From Prosapia bicincta (lineage: Eukaryota > Arthropoda > Insecta > Hemiptera > Cercopidae): a DNA stretch of 64,000 nucleotides. The position numbers were made by a program, and so were the translations under genes. The stretch is from NCBI GenBank assembly GCA_036971475.1, contig JBAIZL010000001.1, forward strand, positions 105,280,850-105,344,849, read 5' to 3'. The notes beneath the pieces were generated by a model. That model made no database searches. It was given only the letters and a program-made list of their open reading frames with translations, and was not told the DNA's origin. Below are positions 43,821-56,840 of the stretch, in pieces (position 1 is the first letter of the stretch; the number at the start of each line of letters is the position of its first letter).

Positions 43821-45225
43821 ATGGCTGGCTTAAAAAAATTTATGGATTCAAAAACTCCGTCAAATATGACTAGTTTGAAGAGAACATGCCAGTGTTCTCC
43901 TGACGATCATAATATTAAAGATTTGAGTAAGAAGTTGATGGTAGCAACGACACAGACATTGCCATCACCAAAGTATTTTGTATTTTCTAGTGCTGAGGAA
44001 GGAAAAGATCTTTTCTAAAGTTTCTCCTTTCCTTATTAACAAAACTATTACTGCCTGTGCTGGAGGTCCAGTAGCCTCTATTAAGAAACTTAGAAACAGG
44101 ACACTTTTAGTTACAACCTCCACTAAGAGACAAACTTGTTGCCTATCAAAAATGACCTCTTTCTTTGACCAGGTCATGGTATCTGTGGCTCCCCACAGGT
44201 CTTTGAATTACTCAAAGGGGGTCATCACATGTAGGGATTTAATGTACATTCCAATTGATGAAATGAAGTTGTCTCAGTCAGTTACGGACGTTTACTCTAT
44301 CATGAAAATGGACAAAGGTGAAAAGTAGCAACAGCGTCTTTTATTGTCACCTTTGGAAAACGAGAAATACCCGATTACTTACATGCAGGTTACCAAAGGC
44401 TCTCAGTGAGACTATATGTGGCTAACCCTAGGCAATGCTTTAAGTGTCAGCGTTTTTGGGGCATATCAGCTCTACCTGTTCGAAGCAGAATGTATGTGGT
44501 AAATGTAGCGTTGAAAGCTAGGATTATAAGGAATGCGATGATTCTTCAAAGTGCGCCAACTGTGGTGGTGACCACCTAGTGGGATCTTACAACTGTCCTA
44601 CTTTTAAAGAAGAGAAAATTGTCCTAGGCATCATGGCAAAAGACAGGATATCGTTTCCAGAGTCCAAACAAAATTATAGATCTACTTAGCCAAAGGCAGA
44701 TGGTAAGACTTATGCTGCTAGTCTGACCGCTTCCAAATTGTCTTGTACCAACTGTGCCGAGCTGTCAAAGAAAATTAAAGTTCTGACAGAACAAGTTTCT
44801 TGCCTGTTGTCCTTAGTCACAAATGGTCCTACCTTGAATTTGGTACAACTTGCAGTAACGGTTAGTGATTTACGTCTTGTACCAATCCCTTCCACTGGGG
44901 TGATTGGAGCACGAAATAAATCATTAAGTGAGCCTTGTGTTTCTGTGCAGAAGACATTGTCAACGGGTAATAAACCTTCTGTGCTGAAGACGGAAAAAAA
45001 ACTCGTAGACCAGTGGTACATCAGACCACATCACCACCGTCGTTACCGAGTATTAAAAAAATTTTTAACAAAGGAGGGAATGTGAAAACCACCCCTCCTA
45101 AACCCAGAACTTCCTCAGTTTCCATTCCTGAACGAATGGATATGGAATCTGAGAAATGTAAGCCTGAGACGTCTAAGAGAAAAGAGAGCACCAATAGGTG
45201 TCAAATAAATCCTTTTCTAAGCTAA
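43821..45225 (+). pseudogene. LINE ORF1 (Gag-like), broken
   Basis: Frame 43821-44018 shifts to 43978-44328, which shows the RNA-binding Gag region: FSKVSPFLINKTITACAGGP, then KKLRNRTLLVTTST and VSVAPHRSLNYSKGVITCRD, a recognisable block in I/Jockey ORF1 proteins. C2HC knuckle remnants occur at 44430-44600 (RQCFKCQ; later CANCGGDHLVGSYNCP in shifted frames). The tail (44738-45225) is Ser/Lys-rich. Several stops and shifts. Confidence 0.78.
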
Positions 45226-45239
45226 TAAATTCTTTTCTT

Positions 45240-48200
45240 AGCAAGTCAGTAATACAGTGGAATGTAAACGGTGTTAGGAGTCACATAGAAGAACTAAAGG
45301 TACTTGTGTAAGATGTTTATCCAATGTTTGTCTGTCTACAGGAGACATATTTCCGTGAATCGCAAAACTTTCATGGAAGGGAGTATTCAGTTTTTTGAGC
45401 CGACTTTGTTACAGAAGATCGAGCTAGAGGTGGCGTAGCCACACTTGCCCGTGACTGTATCGATGCAGTATCCATGAAGCTGTAGCAGCTTCCATGAAGC
45501 AGTATCCATGATGCACTCCTTTACAAGCTGTAGTCATTCAAACAGCTATCCTATATAAGTTCACTATGTGTTCTGTCTACTTGCCACCAAACGACACTAT
45601 CCGACACTGACATTTAGTAGATTTAATAATAAACCAGTTAAGAACTCAGTTCTTAGGGGATTTTAATGCCCACCAATTGTCTTGGGGATCCTCAAGTGGC
45701 AACTTTCGAGGATATCTTGTGGAGAGTATAAGAACGGAACTGGATTTATGTCTGCTAAATGACGTTCTACTCATTTAGTAGCATATACTGGTGGATGGTG
45801 TTGACCTATCAATCTGCAGCCTTCATTTAGCTACTAGATGCACATGGTCAGTGGTTATTGACAAATGACATGTATGGAATCGACCATGTGCCCATTAGGA
45901 TCAATTTATGTGACTCCTCTTCCTGTTATGATCGACATCCCGATTTTGGGAATAGCCAACTGGCAAATTATTTTCAAATTATTTTGTATCACGACACGGA
46001 TTATCTGATACCCATTGATGAAACTGTTGACAATTTTACTTAGACTATTTTGAATGCTGCTGAAAAGATCATTCCTAAATCATCTGTTCATGCACGCCGT
46101 CCACCTGTTCTTTGGTGGAACGATAAATGCACAGAAGTCCTCCGTTTACGACAATGATCGCTAAAGAGATTTAAACGACACTCAACAAATGACTTCTTTC
46201 AGGAATATAAGATATTTAGGCTCAGTAGAATGTACTCTTGGGCACAGTACATTAGCACAATTAGACGAACAACTCCATCCTCCACAGTATGGAGGAAACT
46301 AAGAGCAGTTTGTTGTACTTCCATTCTGTTGCCAGCCATTGCGCTGAAGCAAATGAATGGAAGATTGACCACGGACAGTAATGATATTGCTAATATACTG
46401 GCAAAATCATTTTCTAACTTTTCTGCTACTATTAGCCTATAATATATTATTCTAGAGGTATAAACTGAAGGGAGAAGCAATACCGTTTACTGTTGGGTTG
46501 TCTGGAGTCTCTCCTTTGAACACTCTTTTCTCTATAGGGAAATTGGAGTCAGCTCTCGCGTCAACGAGGTATTCTGCACTAGGTCTTGATTCCATTGTAT
46601 AATCCATGCTGAAACATCTACCATCATCGGCAAAACTTGTCCTCCTTCGGATATACAATTGTTTATTCGAGGAGCGGTCTTTCCCCGATGCATGGTTAGA
46701 AGCAACTGTATTTCCTCTTTTAAAGCCAGGTAAAGACAACTAATACCAGTAGTTACAGGCCTATATCTCGTACAAGTGTCTTGTGAAAACTACTGGAGAA
46801 GATGGTCAACCGCTGTCTTGTCTGGTTTCTAGAAACCAACGAACAGCGTGGTTTCAAACGAGGACAATCTTCTGTTGACCAATTGGTTTTGTTAGAATCT
46901 GCTATTCAAAATACCTTTCTCTTGCTTCAAACACTCATTGCTGTTTTCTTTGACCTTGAAAAGGCATATGATATGGCGAGGAAAAGAGGAATGTTAAATA
47001 CGTTAAAAGTCATGGGGGTATACAGGGGAACATCCTAGCATTCATTGCAAACTTTCTGTCAAATACGTCCTGTCTTCGTCTTGGAGGCACATATTGAAAT
47101 AGTTGTAAATAGGAAAATGGTGTACCACAGGGCAGCGTACTAAGCGTAACGGCTTTTGCTGTTGCTATTAATAGTATAACATGTAATATATGATCTCTGG
47201 TACACTGTTCTCTCTTTGCAGATGATTTCTGTATATATGTGCCTGCTCATAACATGGCAACTGCGGAAAGATCTTTGCAGTTAGTTATACACAGATTAGA
47301 GGAATGGTCAAGAACTACAGGCTTTAAGTTCTTTACTTCATAGACCCAATGTGTAGCATTTAGTCGTCGTAGGCACTAAATCCTTTATCTTAATGGGATT
47401 CAGCTTTAAACCACAGATGGTGTTCGATTTCAAATCTTTTATTTTATAAAAGACTTTCATAGATTCCACATGTTCACGATTTGAAGGTGAGATGCAGCCA
47501 AAAATTGGATATGTTAAGAATCCTTAGTTAGTGGTACGAATTGTGGAGCTGACAGAACTAGTATGCTTAGATTTTATAGTGCAGTCGTTAGATCGTGCAT
47601 AGATTATGGTTGTCAAGTCTATTCATCAGCACAACCTACAGTTCTGAATACTCTAGACGCCGTCCACCACTCTGGATTTAGACTTGTTACTGGTGCGTTT
47701 AGAACTTGTCGAGGCTGAGGAACCTTCCTTTTCAAAACGACGTCAAATGTTACAAATAGCGTACATTTCTGGTCTTAGGCAAACCTAATCATCTGGCATT
47801 CAAAATGGTCTTTCATAACCCATATGCATCTAATTATGATGTACGTCAACGTTCAACCGCTTCATTCGGCATAAGAACTCATATTTACGCATCGTGGATA
47901 ACTGTGAGTTGGTACTTCTGAACGAACAATGTGCTATCTATGTCCATGGATAATAAAAACGCCACATTACGATTTCTCTTTGTCCAGTAATATGAAACAG
48001 ACTACTCCTGATATGGTTTACCACCAGGAGTTTTTGACAACTTCCAGATCCTACCAACACAGTGAAATTATTTTTACTGATGGGTCTAAACTGGGCAATG
48101 GCGTTGGGTGTGCATTTTATGCGTTGGGGTTTACCTTTACGTATGGACTACCCTCAGCGTGTAGTGTTTTCACAGCAGAACTGTTTGCCATTTTTAAAGC

Positions 48201-48850
48201 TCTAACCGGCATCCAATCTACTTTTTCTCTTATTACCTTTTGTGTTCCAATTTGAGAAGTGCACTTTAGGTCCTTCAGGATCTGTTCTCTGTGAACCATT
48301 TAGTTGGGGATATTTTGAGTGCAGTACACAATCTTCAATTAGGGGGTGTTGGGGTAACATTCTGTTGGGTTCTTGGTTACTTTGGAATTACCGGAAACTC
48401 AAAAGCAGATGAAGCGGCAAAGAGTGCAACTAGTATGGTGCCATCTACACAACATGTTCCATGGCATCTGATTACATGTGTTATGTGAAACTCTCATTGG
48501 ACATACTCTCTGATGCTTGGAATGATGAATGGCAATGTGTAAATCACAATAAGCTGAGGGAAATTAAGGATATTGTCCGTCCATGGAGGTCTTCTATTTG
48601 TTCGAAACGTAGTGAGGATGTAGTAGCTACCCGCCTTCGCATTGGCCTCTCTTATCTAACTCATGATTATCTAATGTGTCGTGAGGACCCGCTTTTATGT
48701 CAATTCTGTGGAAATATCATCACAATCTGTCATATATACTGGTAGATTGTAGTGGTTTGAAGTATATTCGTGACAGGTTTAATTTATAAGGGAGTTTGAA
48801 GGTGGTGTTGAAGGACGATGCCGCAGCTGTTGACTGTGTCATTGCATTCC
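45240..48850 (+). pseudogene. LINE ORF2 (endonuclease, RT, RNase H), broken
   Basis: Endonuclease: VIQWNVNGVRSHIEELKVLV, then CLQETYF, RGGVATLARD and a GDFNAH-like block near 45660. RT: ENGVPQGSVLSVTAFAVAIN (about 47115) and FADDFCIYV (about 47217), the catalytic FADD box. RNase H: EIIFTDGSKLGNGVGCAFYA (about 48065) and AELFAIFKAL; later SKADEAAKS (about 48400). C-terminal Cys motif LCQFCGN near 48700. Dozens of stops and shifts. Confidence 0.82.
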
Positions 48851-48890
48851 TTCGCCACCTAAATATACTATTTAATATTTAAATTTAAAA

Positions 48891-50579
48891 AAAATTAATT
48901 TAAATATTATAGTATAGAAGTATTCATGATAGTTTGTGTCTAGAGTTTTATTATTGTTAACATATCTTTTTTCTACATCAAGTGTCGTTATGATGTAGAA
49001 TTTTTCTATATTGTTCAATTTTCTATATTGTTATGTTGTTTTTTTTTATTTTTTATTTATTATTTTGTTATGTATTGTTTTGTTTTTCTTTATTGTTACA
49101 TATTTATTGTTGCATATTTATTTTTATATTATTACTGTTATGTATTGTAAATTTTGTTTTGTTTTATTTATTTAATTTAATTATATTTTGATTTATGTAA
49201 CTATTTTAGTATTACATTTGCTGTGTGTGAAAATTAGACATTTTATCTAAACGTTATGGTAGATTTTGTGCAATTTTAGTTTTTTTGTGACAGAACTAGG
49301 CTATGTTATTTTATAAAATGGTTACATCAACTTCTTGTTGCCAGAAAATTTAGCAAGTGTTCAAGACTATTCAGCCTAGCTTAGTGCATACAAGCAAATT
49401 GTGCAATGTTTGATAATATATAGCTGCTAAATCCATGTTCAAGCACCTACTACTATGTTTTTCTAACTCTGGCTTATGTACACTTCCTGATAGCAAGGTG
49501 AATTTGGAGTGAGCCATTCCTGTAATCCTTCCTTCAGTTGTCTGCCACTCATGCACTGAAATTACGCACTATTTCAATATTGATAATTTTTAACAAACTC
49601 AACTTTTAATTTGAAAGAAGATTTGTATTCAATTAACTATATTCATTGTTATACTAGATAGTTTTACACACACATGATTAAGTACAGAATTCACTAATGG
49701 ATACCACAGTAGAAAATAATGAAATACCTTCCTTAGTGGATAAATGAAAAGTATTTAAGTTCTTTATTCAGTGATTGTGGCTTCTGCAATGAAAGCAGAC
49801 ACTAGTATGTTAACGTATAGCCTAGGCATAGAGCAATGAAGGCTATGAAAGTCATTCATCATTAGATCTGGGTACAGTATTCCCAAACCCTTTGTTTCTT
49901 AGGTAGGATTCGTTGGTAATTCATATTGGGATTTTTGCCCCAAATTAGATATGGTATTCCCAAACATTTTATTTGGAATTCATCAACAACAGGTATTGTG
50001 ATTTTAGTTTCAAAATAGATATACTGTTATACTGTAAATATAGAAAAATACATTAGTAAACTGAAATTTGGACTGTTTTTTTTCAGACATATACTGCAGG
50101 TTTTGTTTAAATCACTCTTTAAAATTAGATGCCACTCAGTAGGTTATCTCAGTAGGTTTATCTTCACTCAGTAGGTTCTGTTTAGATGCCAGATAAACTG
50201 TGTATGGGATGTAGATTATCTAATTCTTATACTTCCTTGTGTTTTATTACAAGTTCTTATAATAATATCCATTTATATTATATTTTTTAATATGAAGAAT
50301 TATTTGTTTTAGATCTTTTGTTGTTAACATTTCAGTTGGAGTGCTAGTTCCCAATAGCTGTTAGAGACATTGGGAATGTGGTTTTAGTTCATTTTATGTA
50401 TTTCTCCTATGGAAAATGAAAATGTAATTTACATTTCCTTATTCCTGAAAAAAACTTCTACAAAGTATACTAACTAATCTGTTCAGATTCTAATAAATTT
50501 AACATTTGATAAAAAAAGTTGCAGCTTTCAACAAATATTTAAAGAGTACATGCACTCTTTTAATTATGACACTTGCTTT
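48891..50579. other. Intron 1, low-complexity and unassigned
   Basis: T/TA-rich low-complexity DNA (about 49010-49200) and unassigned AT-rich sequence. No gene seen. Confidence 0.4.
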
Positions 50580-50820
50580 CCTTTTGATAATCACATAATA
50601 ACAAGCATCCATTTGCATATAGACATCAACCATAGCCTACAAACTTTCCACATCAACAAAAATAGGACCATGTCTTAACACACTAGAACTTTGAAATTTA
50701 CAAACATAAAAAACAAAAGAAAGCCGTATTAAATAAATATACCCATTACAGATCACATACACATTTTGACCACATAAAATACATGTGTTTAAAACTACTG
50801 CCTTCTGGTTCATGAATGCT
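50580..50820 (+). pseudogene. PLE-A C-terminal fragment
   Basis: Short piece aligning with the region of PLE-A after the nuclease motif (ILHINKKEPHLDTLEKYEIY and onward, 14345-14520), with stops. It has no ribozyme. Confidence 0.6.
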
Positions 50821-50939
50821 TGTATAGACACTGACAAAGATTGTGATCAAAAATATTTTTCTTTACATGTTTCCCATATTTTTGCTTAAATTTTGATTTC
50901 GAAGCTAAATCAAAATCATTGGTTTTAAAAACTTATCCC

Positions 50940-51494
50940 AAAACACAAAACCTATATTTTATTACACTTTTATTCAGCAGACGTGTTTCCCGCTAGGTCA
51001 GCGCTTTTTCAATGCTGTGAATTACTGACAAGACTGTTGCTCAGGTGTGTTGTGTTGGTGTGAGTGTATGGTGTATTTTTGTTTTGTGGTGTGTTATTGT
51101 TCGTAGAGTAGTTGTTAATTATGTGCTCAAATATAGTATTTGATTAGGAGTGTGTTTTGTCATTTAGAATGTGTTGTTGATAGCATTTATGGTGTTTATA
51201 TATCTCATAGTTTTCTACTATGTTAAGTTTTTTGCTTTTATTGATGTAATGTAGGATTTTTAGATTGGTGTCGATGTCAGTCTGTGAGTGTAGTGTGTTT
51301 TGTATGTGTATGGCAAAATTTGATATGGGTTGTGTCTTTCTTATCTGTTTTATGAGTTCTTCATGTCTTGTGGTAAATGTTTTTCCTGTTTGTTCTATGT
51401 AAAAGCTGGGGCAGTTGTTACATGTAATCTTATAAACAACGTATATTTTGCAATTGTAGTAGTTTATTGTCAATGGGTTGCAATTGTTTAACAT
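50940..51494 (-). pseudogene. PLE-E GIY-YIG fragment and 3' end
   Basis: The - strand frame 51494-51144 (116 residues) begins at the nuclease: YVVYKITCNNCPSFYIEQTG (GIY changed to VVY, YIG changed to YIE), with paired cysteines, then a His-containing helix and the KLNIVENYEIYKHHKCYQQHILN tail. 3' of it, 51005-50976 holds a degraded hammerhead: stem I AGCG/TGCT, CTGA with the GA of the core lost, GAA and ACACGT, C. This is a separate PLE family, decayed. Confidence 0.75.
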
Positions 51495-51747
51495 AAAACT
51501 TGTTTTATTGTGATTCCTATAGTATATTTCAGTTTAAGCTTAAATGAAATTGAGTTTATTAACAATATTTTTAACATTCTTAAAACAATTTTAACAATTG
51601 TTCTATTAGTCCCCAGTACTAAATTAAGTTAATGTCTAAATTAAGTTTATTTTATGAAATCATGACTTAGTATACTGTTTATATTTCTGTCGATAATATG
51701 TTAAAATTGTTATTGTATTTTTGTTTAATAAATATTTTGTTTTCAAG

Positions 51748-51982
51748 TAAAAGAAATGGAAGATTACTGACTTGTACATTATGTTGCAACAAGACTTATC
51801 GTAGTCTAGAGTTATTTCAAAAACATTTACATAATGTCGGAGAAAACTTAGTTTGTCCATTCTGTGAGAAACCGATGTGTTTATGTACATTGAAAAATCA
51901 CTTGGAGAAAGGATGTGATAGCACTGATAACTTATTTCCTTTAAATTGTAAGGGTGCCCGCCGTCAGGTTTCATCTAAAGAG
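51748..51982 (+). CDS. Zinc-finger/coiled-coil gene, exon 2
   Basis: Acceptor TTTTCAAG ends at 51747; donor GTAAGA at 51983. It enters in phase 2 and leaves in phase 0, matching both neighbours. Residues 102-180 contain two zinc-binding units: C111, C114, H128, H130 or so (CTLCCNKTYRSLELFQKHLH) and C138, C141, H153, C158 (CPFCEKPMCLCTLKNHLEKGC), the second of C2HC form. The short exon is open throughout with no frame damage. Confidence 0.8.
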
Positions 51983-53455
51983 GTAAGATAGAAGCTAAAC
52001 GAGTACAAAATATATTTCTAATAGGTAGTCTATAGCTATATACAAACATACCCCTCTCTCTCAACCTATTAATGAATGTATTTACCTTATTTTCTATTTA
52101 AACATGTTTATTTTTAATCCAAATATAAACCAATGGCTTTATTCAGACAAATACAGAAATACACATTCCATTCAACATTCCAGATGGATAAGGTTTGTTG
52201 TGATTTTAAGACCATTATTGAAAATGAGTTAATATCAATGACAGGAAATATTTTTAAACAATAATAGAATAAGAGAAACAACATAAAACCCCTTGGTCTG
52301 GATATAGGGAAGGATCAATAATGTGTCCAGGGTATACCAAAATTAGGCTTATTTTCAGTTAGGGAGGTGTATACCTACTGTAGCCTCTTTGTAGAAAGAA
52401 GTTTAAGTGGAATGAATGCAGGACAAATAAAGGAAAGTAGTGAAGGTGGAACAGTAATAAAACAAAAATTCAAAGTGGAACCTATTAAATTATAATAGTT
52501 CTTCATTTTATCTTGCATTCAACATAAAAACTTTAGTTAGAAAAAATAGTTCATTTTTCTCAAGGCTTGTACTGTTTAAGGCTATTGACAAAAATATAAA
52601 CTTTTGCTTATAATTAACTAAGAGATATAGAAACTAGCTAGGCATAAACTGAAAACAAGGTGACTTGTATTGTACCTACTTTTCTCCTTAATATATTCCT
52701 CACCACTTTATATAAAATAATAACCTTATTCATATGTTCCTCAAAACAAAACCATTTAGTTAAATTTTTTATCTATTACATTCAAATAATATGTTACACA
52801 ATAATAGAATAATTTTTTATTACATTAAAATAACTTATTAAAATTTATTTTATAAATTGATATATTTATTAACATTAACCCTTTAATGCCCAGCATCCTA
52901 TACATAGGACGCTTGCATTTTATTTTTTAAAATTTGAATATATTTTTGTTTTTAGGTTATTATTTATGGAAGAGGATATTGCAGTTAATAGTATAATAGT
53001 TAAATAGGAAAATTATATAATTTAATCTATCTTTACTAAATACTTGTAAATATATTCTAAAATAGGTGTATAGTAATTTTGCGGAGTAATTTTCAATAAA
53101 CGAGTGTTATAGAAATGTTTTGTTTGTAAAGTGATTAGTAATGTAAGTTTAAACCACTATTTTATGATTTGTGATATTTAAAATAACTTTATTCTTATTT
53201 AGAATATGTTTTTGAATAACATATAAAAACAAAACAAAAATGTAGGTGATAGAATAATGATAAAGTTCAACTGAGTATATATTTCTTCAAATTGTTATAT
53301 TTAATTAATTTTGAATGCTTTCGTTTATTAGAAGATAATTGTTATTTATAAATATTGTATGTTTAACATTGTAGTTGATATTATAAAGAGTGTTTGGTGT
53401 TGTTATAACAGTGTTCTGTATTGATAATTGTTGTAATGAAATAACAATGTTGCAG
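51983..53455. other. Intron 2, nothing else seen
   Basis: AT-rich intron with no recognised element. Confidence 0.5.
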
Positions 53456-53540
53456 GTAGAAACACAAACAGACTCATTTTTAAGACTTCCAGACCAAGAT
53501 TTATATACAAATGTCTCTGTCAAGATGGTAGAAATTTTGG
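53456..53540 (+). CDS. Zinc-finger/coiled-coil gene, exon 3
   Basis: Acceptor ATGTTGCAG ends at 53455; donor GTAAGTTT at 53541. It reads VETQTDSFLRLPDQDLYTNV and eight more residues, entering in phase 0 and leaving in phase 1. The next compatible acceptor is at 61687. The pogo fragment at 54966 also has an AG, but in the wrong phase. Confidence 0.7.
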
Positions 53541-54965
53541 GTAAGTTTAGACTTAACCTTTTGCGCTCCATAGGCGAACTGCATCTGACATCACAAAAAA
53601 TCCCATTCCCCTCCACTATCTGACTCAGTCCAACATATTTTGTGAGGCAACTATTACATAATTTAGAACATCTTACTGATAATGTTTAGTATGTTTATTA
53701 GCTGTGTTATATGAGAAGGCAATGTTTATGTTTATATGCTGATTGGCCTGTATTCATAATTGTTTCCGTAAATAAACAACTGATTCCAGACAGTTATTTA
53801 TGATGTATTGCACAGTAAGCATCAGACATTAGGCTTAGTTGATAGATCACTATTTTTGGTGAACTTATCCTTATTCATGATCTCCTTTATTTATTTAGTC
53901 TTTTGCTTTTATTTTAGTTCTGACATACATTGTTATATACATATAGTGGTTTCTAATAGGCTTACGTGTGTGCAGGCCTACTGCACGACTTGCCCAAATA
54001 ACCCGATTACATACAAACATTTACTTTGAAACGTTTTTCACACTGTCAAAACCTATAAACAATAAATTGAAGTGTTTTTCAAGTGGCCAAATAAAGGAGT
54101 ATGTGTAAATAATTTCAACATAAACTAATTAAACAATTTTTAATAGACCTAAATGACATTTTCCAATAATTTACATTTAGGCTTATATATTTCTTGTGGT
54201 ACCAACTTTTGTAGATATATTTTGTGCTTATAAATGTGGTGTCTAGTCCAATTTGCTTTTGTTTTAAAATAATTACATCAAAGTGAAATATTGTCACATT
54301 CAAACCTAGTTATAGCGAAGTATTATAGTAGGTACACCATTCTTGGCATTTTTATTCATGTGCATAGTTTTACATTTGTTATAATAAATATTACAAATAG
54401 ACTTTTGTAATACTACTTATGCATATATTTTTATTCAGTATTACTTTGTGCTTGAAATGAGTCTATAATTCATCATAAGGAAAGAGCTATTTCATCAACA
54501 AAGCTTAATATAAATTTTTTTATGATAAAAAAACAAAAAAAACGGCATTTTATCAGGCCTACTGAATTCAAACTTCATCAACATACACACCTCGTATTAC
54601 GGTTCTTCACTTTATTCTGAACACAGTGGTATATAATAGTATATATTTACTTGAAGTCTTAATCTCTTAGTGAATAATTAAACATACTTGTGCAAAACAC
54701 ATGCTAACTAATTGGATCTGGTGGAGTGGCCGGTGACCAAATAACTGGAGTCGAAAAGGTCAATCAAATAAATAATTTTAAGGGGATCAGTTTAATTCTA
54801 AATTGTTCTGTTATTGTTATAGAGTTTTTTTTTTTGTTAATTATGTTTATACCCCTGAAAGGTTTTTTTAAAAAATTGGACTCAGTCACTCACTTTCAGT
54901 AGCATTATTTGTATGTGTTATAGACAACACCTACTCATAAAAAATATTCATACACACACTCCGCC
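53541..54965. other. Intron 3, left part, nothing else seen
   Basis: AT-rich intron; small frames at 53808 and 54115 have no domain signal. Confidence 0.4.
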
Positions 54966-55558
54966 ATTTCGGTACCAATCAAATCAACAGGATGCGAGAA
55001 GCAACAATGCACACATATGCTTTCAACTACTGCTGATTGTTACAAGTTACCTCCATACGTTTTTCTTAAACAGAAACCTTTACCTAAGGAAAAGCGTCCA
55101 CAAGGTGTTATTGTTCGTGCTCAAGAGAAAGGATGGATAGAGGAAAATTTGGTTTTAGACTAGATCAAAAAAGAGTGGATCGAACACCAGGTGCTTTGTT
55201 AAACAAAAAAAGGCCATTAATCCTATATAGCTTCAAAGCAGATTTGACTGAAACTGTAAAGGAAAAGCTGTTAGATTTGAAAATTGATTCGGCAGTAATT
55301 CCAGGCAGATTAATATCCATACCTATGCTTCAGGACATGTCAGTTAATAAACCTTTCAGAAGCAGGTTTAGAAAAGTACACTCAGTGGATGTGTGATGGT
55401 GGACATACATATTCTTTGTCTGGAAAAATGAGAAAACCTTCTATTTCACTTATTTTGGAATGGATTTTTAAAGCCTGGAATACAATCATATATGAAACAG
55501 TTGTGAAGGGCTTAAAAAAATGTGGAATTTTGAATGTAATGGATGATACGTAGATTGC
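54966..55558 (+). pseudogene. Pogo-like DDE_1 transposase fragment
   Basis: Reads YKLPPYVFLKQKPLPKEKRP, then GVIVRAQEKGWIEENLVLD followed by TAG where Trp is usual, then in another frame PGALLNKKRPLILYSFKADL, VKEKLLDLKIDSAVIPGRL and DMSVNKPFRSRFRK. After another shift: GKMRKPSISLILEWIFKAW and LKKCGILNVMDDT. This order is that of pogo/CENP-B-like DDE_1 transposases. The Asp of LLVxDSF is Tyr here. It has a stop and at least two frameshifts. I first took it as a host exon, but its phase and content exclude that. Confidence 0.85.
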
Positions 55559-55614
55559 GAGCTCTGGAATAACAGTGATAATAGAAATTTCTCTCTGATC
55601 AACATATAATAAAG

Positions 55615-56840
55615 ATTATGAACTGGAAAGAATGCATTAGGAAATTTGTTGGATCAAATAACCTAACAAATAAAATTAGAACAAGATAATCTAATAATAA
55701 TAAAATTTAAAAAAATTGTAACCTTTGTTAACATAGGGTATAAGTAATTACTTGAAAGAGAAGGTAAAACACGATTGTAAACAATGAAGTGAGATAGGGG
55801 TTAGGTTTGCATTAACCCATGCCAAACACACATTTCGGAATTATTACAAAAGTAAAAAGCAAAGACACTGCACACACAAATAATAGTAATTAAATAAACA
55901 CTGGAAGGTTTGTTGAGGATAGGATAGGTGAAACAGTATGTTAACCAAATTAAAACGGTTGAAAACAATTTCGTTGATCAAATTTAATCCAAGGAAATAG
56001 GTCAGTGTTACAGTCAACTCTAGTGGGAGAAAAAGGAACCTCATTACATGAAAGGAAAGGTTTATGGGTAATAATATGAAGTTGGAGATGGAATCGGCTC
56101 CAAGTCAAAATCCCGTTTGAAGCATCAAAATTATACGAATTTGTGAAGAAAAGGGGCCAAAATAAAACGAAAATAAGTGAATTTAAAACCTATAATACAA
56201 ATTATTATAATTAAAGTAACCAATAAGAATTTAATTGTGTGTGAAACATAAAATTTAAAGAGAACTGAATCCTATATGAACAACCAGCAAAAACTCTGAA
56301 AGTCGATAAGTACATAGCGCTAGAAAAATAAACCTTTAGTGAACTTTTAAACTTATAAAAAGAAAATCTAAAATTGTAAATTATTAGAATATCTTGAAAT
56401 AATATAATAGTTTAGTAGTAAGAAAGCCTAATCCAGTTCAAACAGGTTAGGGACCTTTTTCTTATTCCAAAGTTAAGATTTTACATCAGGAAGCTAATTA
56501 TTAAAACTATTTTTTTAAAATTAATTTTATTTATTAAAATTTATTTAATTAACCAAAGAGTTAGAAGATATAGCCCATGCATAAAACCCCGAGATAATAA
56601 GAGATCTTAGAAAATAGCCTATGTTATAAAATCTTGTAACTAACATATTAAGAATTGAGTTTAGTCTATTTTGTTAAAACTTGTTAAGTTTTTTTTCTGT
56701 TTATTGTTTAAATTAAAAAATTGTTAAAATTAAAAGAATTTAAATTATTCCTGAGTTTTTGTTTTAAATTTAATAGACAAAAAATTATTCATTCATTCAA
56801 TAATAAATAATTCTTTAAAAAAAAATTATTATAATATATA
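55615..56840 (+). repeat. Diverged LTR of the 5381-10785 family
   Basis: In reverse orientation it aligns with most of that LTR: CATTAGGAAATTTGTT near the left end, CAAACCTTCCAGTGTTTATT (reverse) near 55910, AATCCAGTTCAAA near 56430 and the ATTCCTGAGTTTTTG region at the right. The termini TGTAAC/GTTACA are eroded. It is older than the intact copy. No coding interior is recognisable after it. Confidence 0.75.

Larger units (their letters stand above)
43320..48890 (+). mobile_element. I/Jockey-type LINE, degenerate, in intron 1
   Basis: Contains a GC-richer 5' region from about 43320 (hairpin GGTGC/GCACC at 43334-43352), ORF1 with zinc knuckles, ORF2 with endonuclease, RT and RNase H, and an AT-rich 3' tail near 48880. 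RNase H after RT suggests the I or a related clade rather than classical Jockey. Target duplication not identified. Confidence 0.8.

Noticed and set aside
55074..55163. Open stretch after an AG that looks like a host exon following 53540
   Set aside because: Its frame does not match the phase left by exon 3, and the protein reads as pogo/DDE_1 transposase continuing on both sides of the supposed acceptor.
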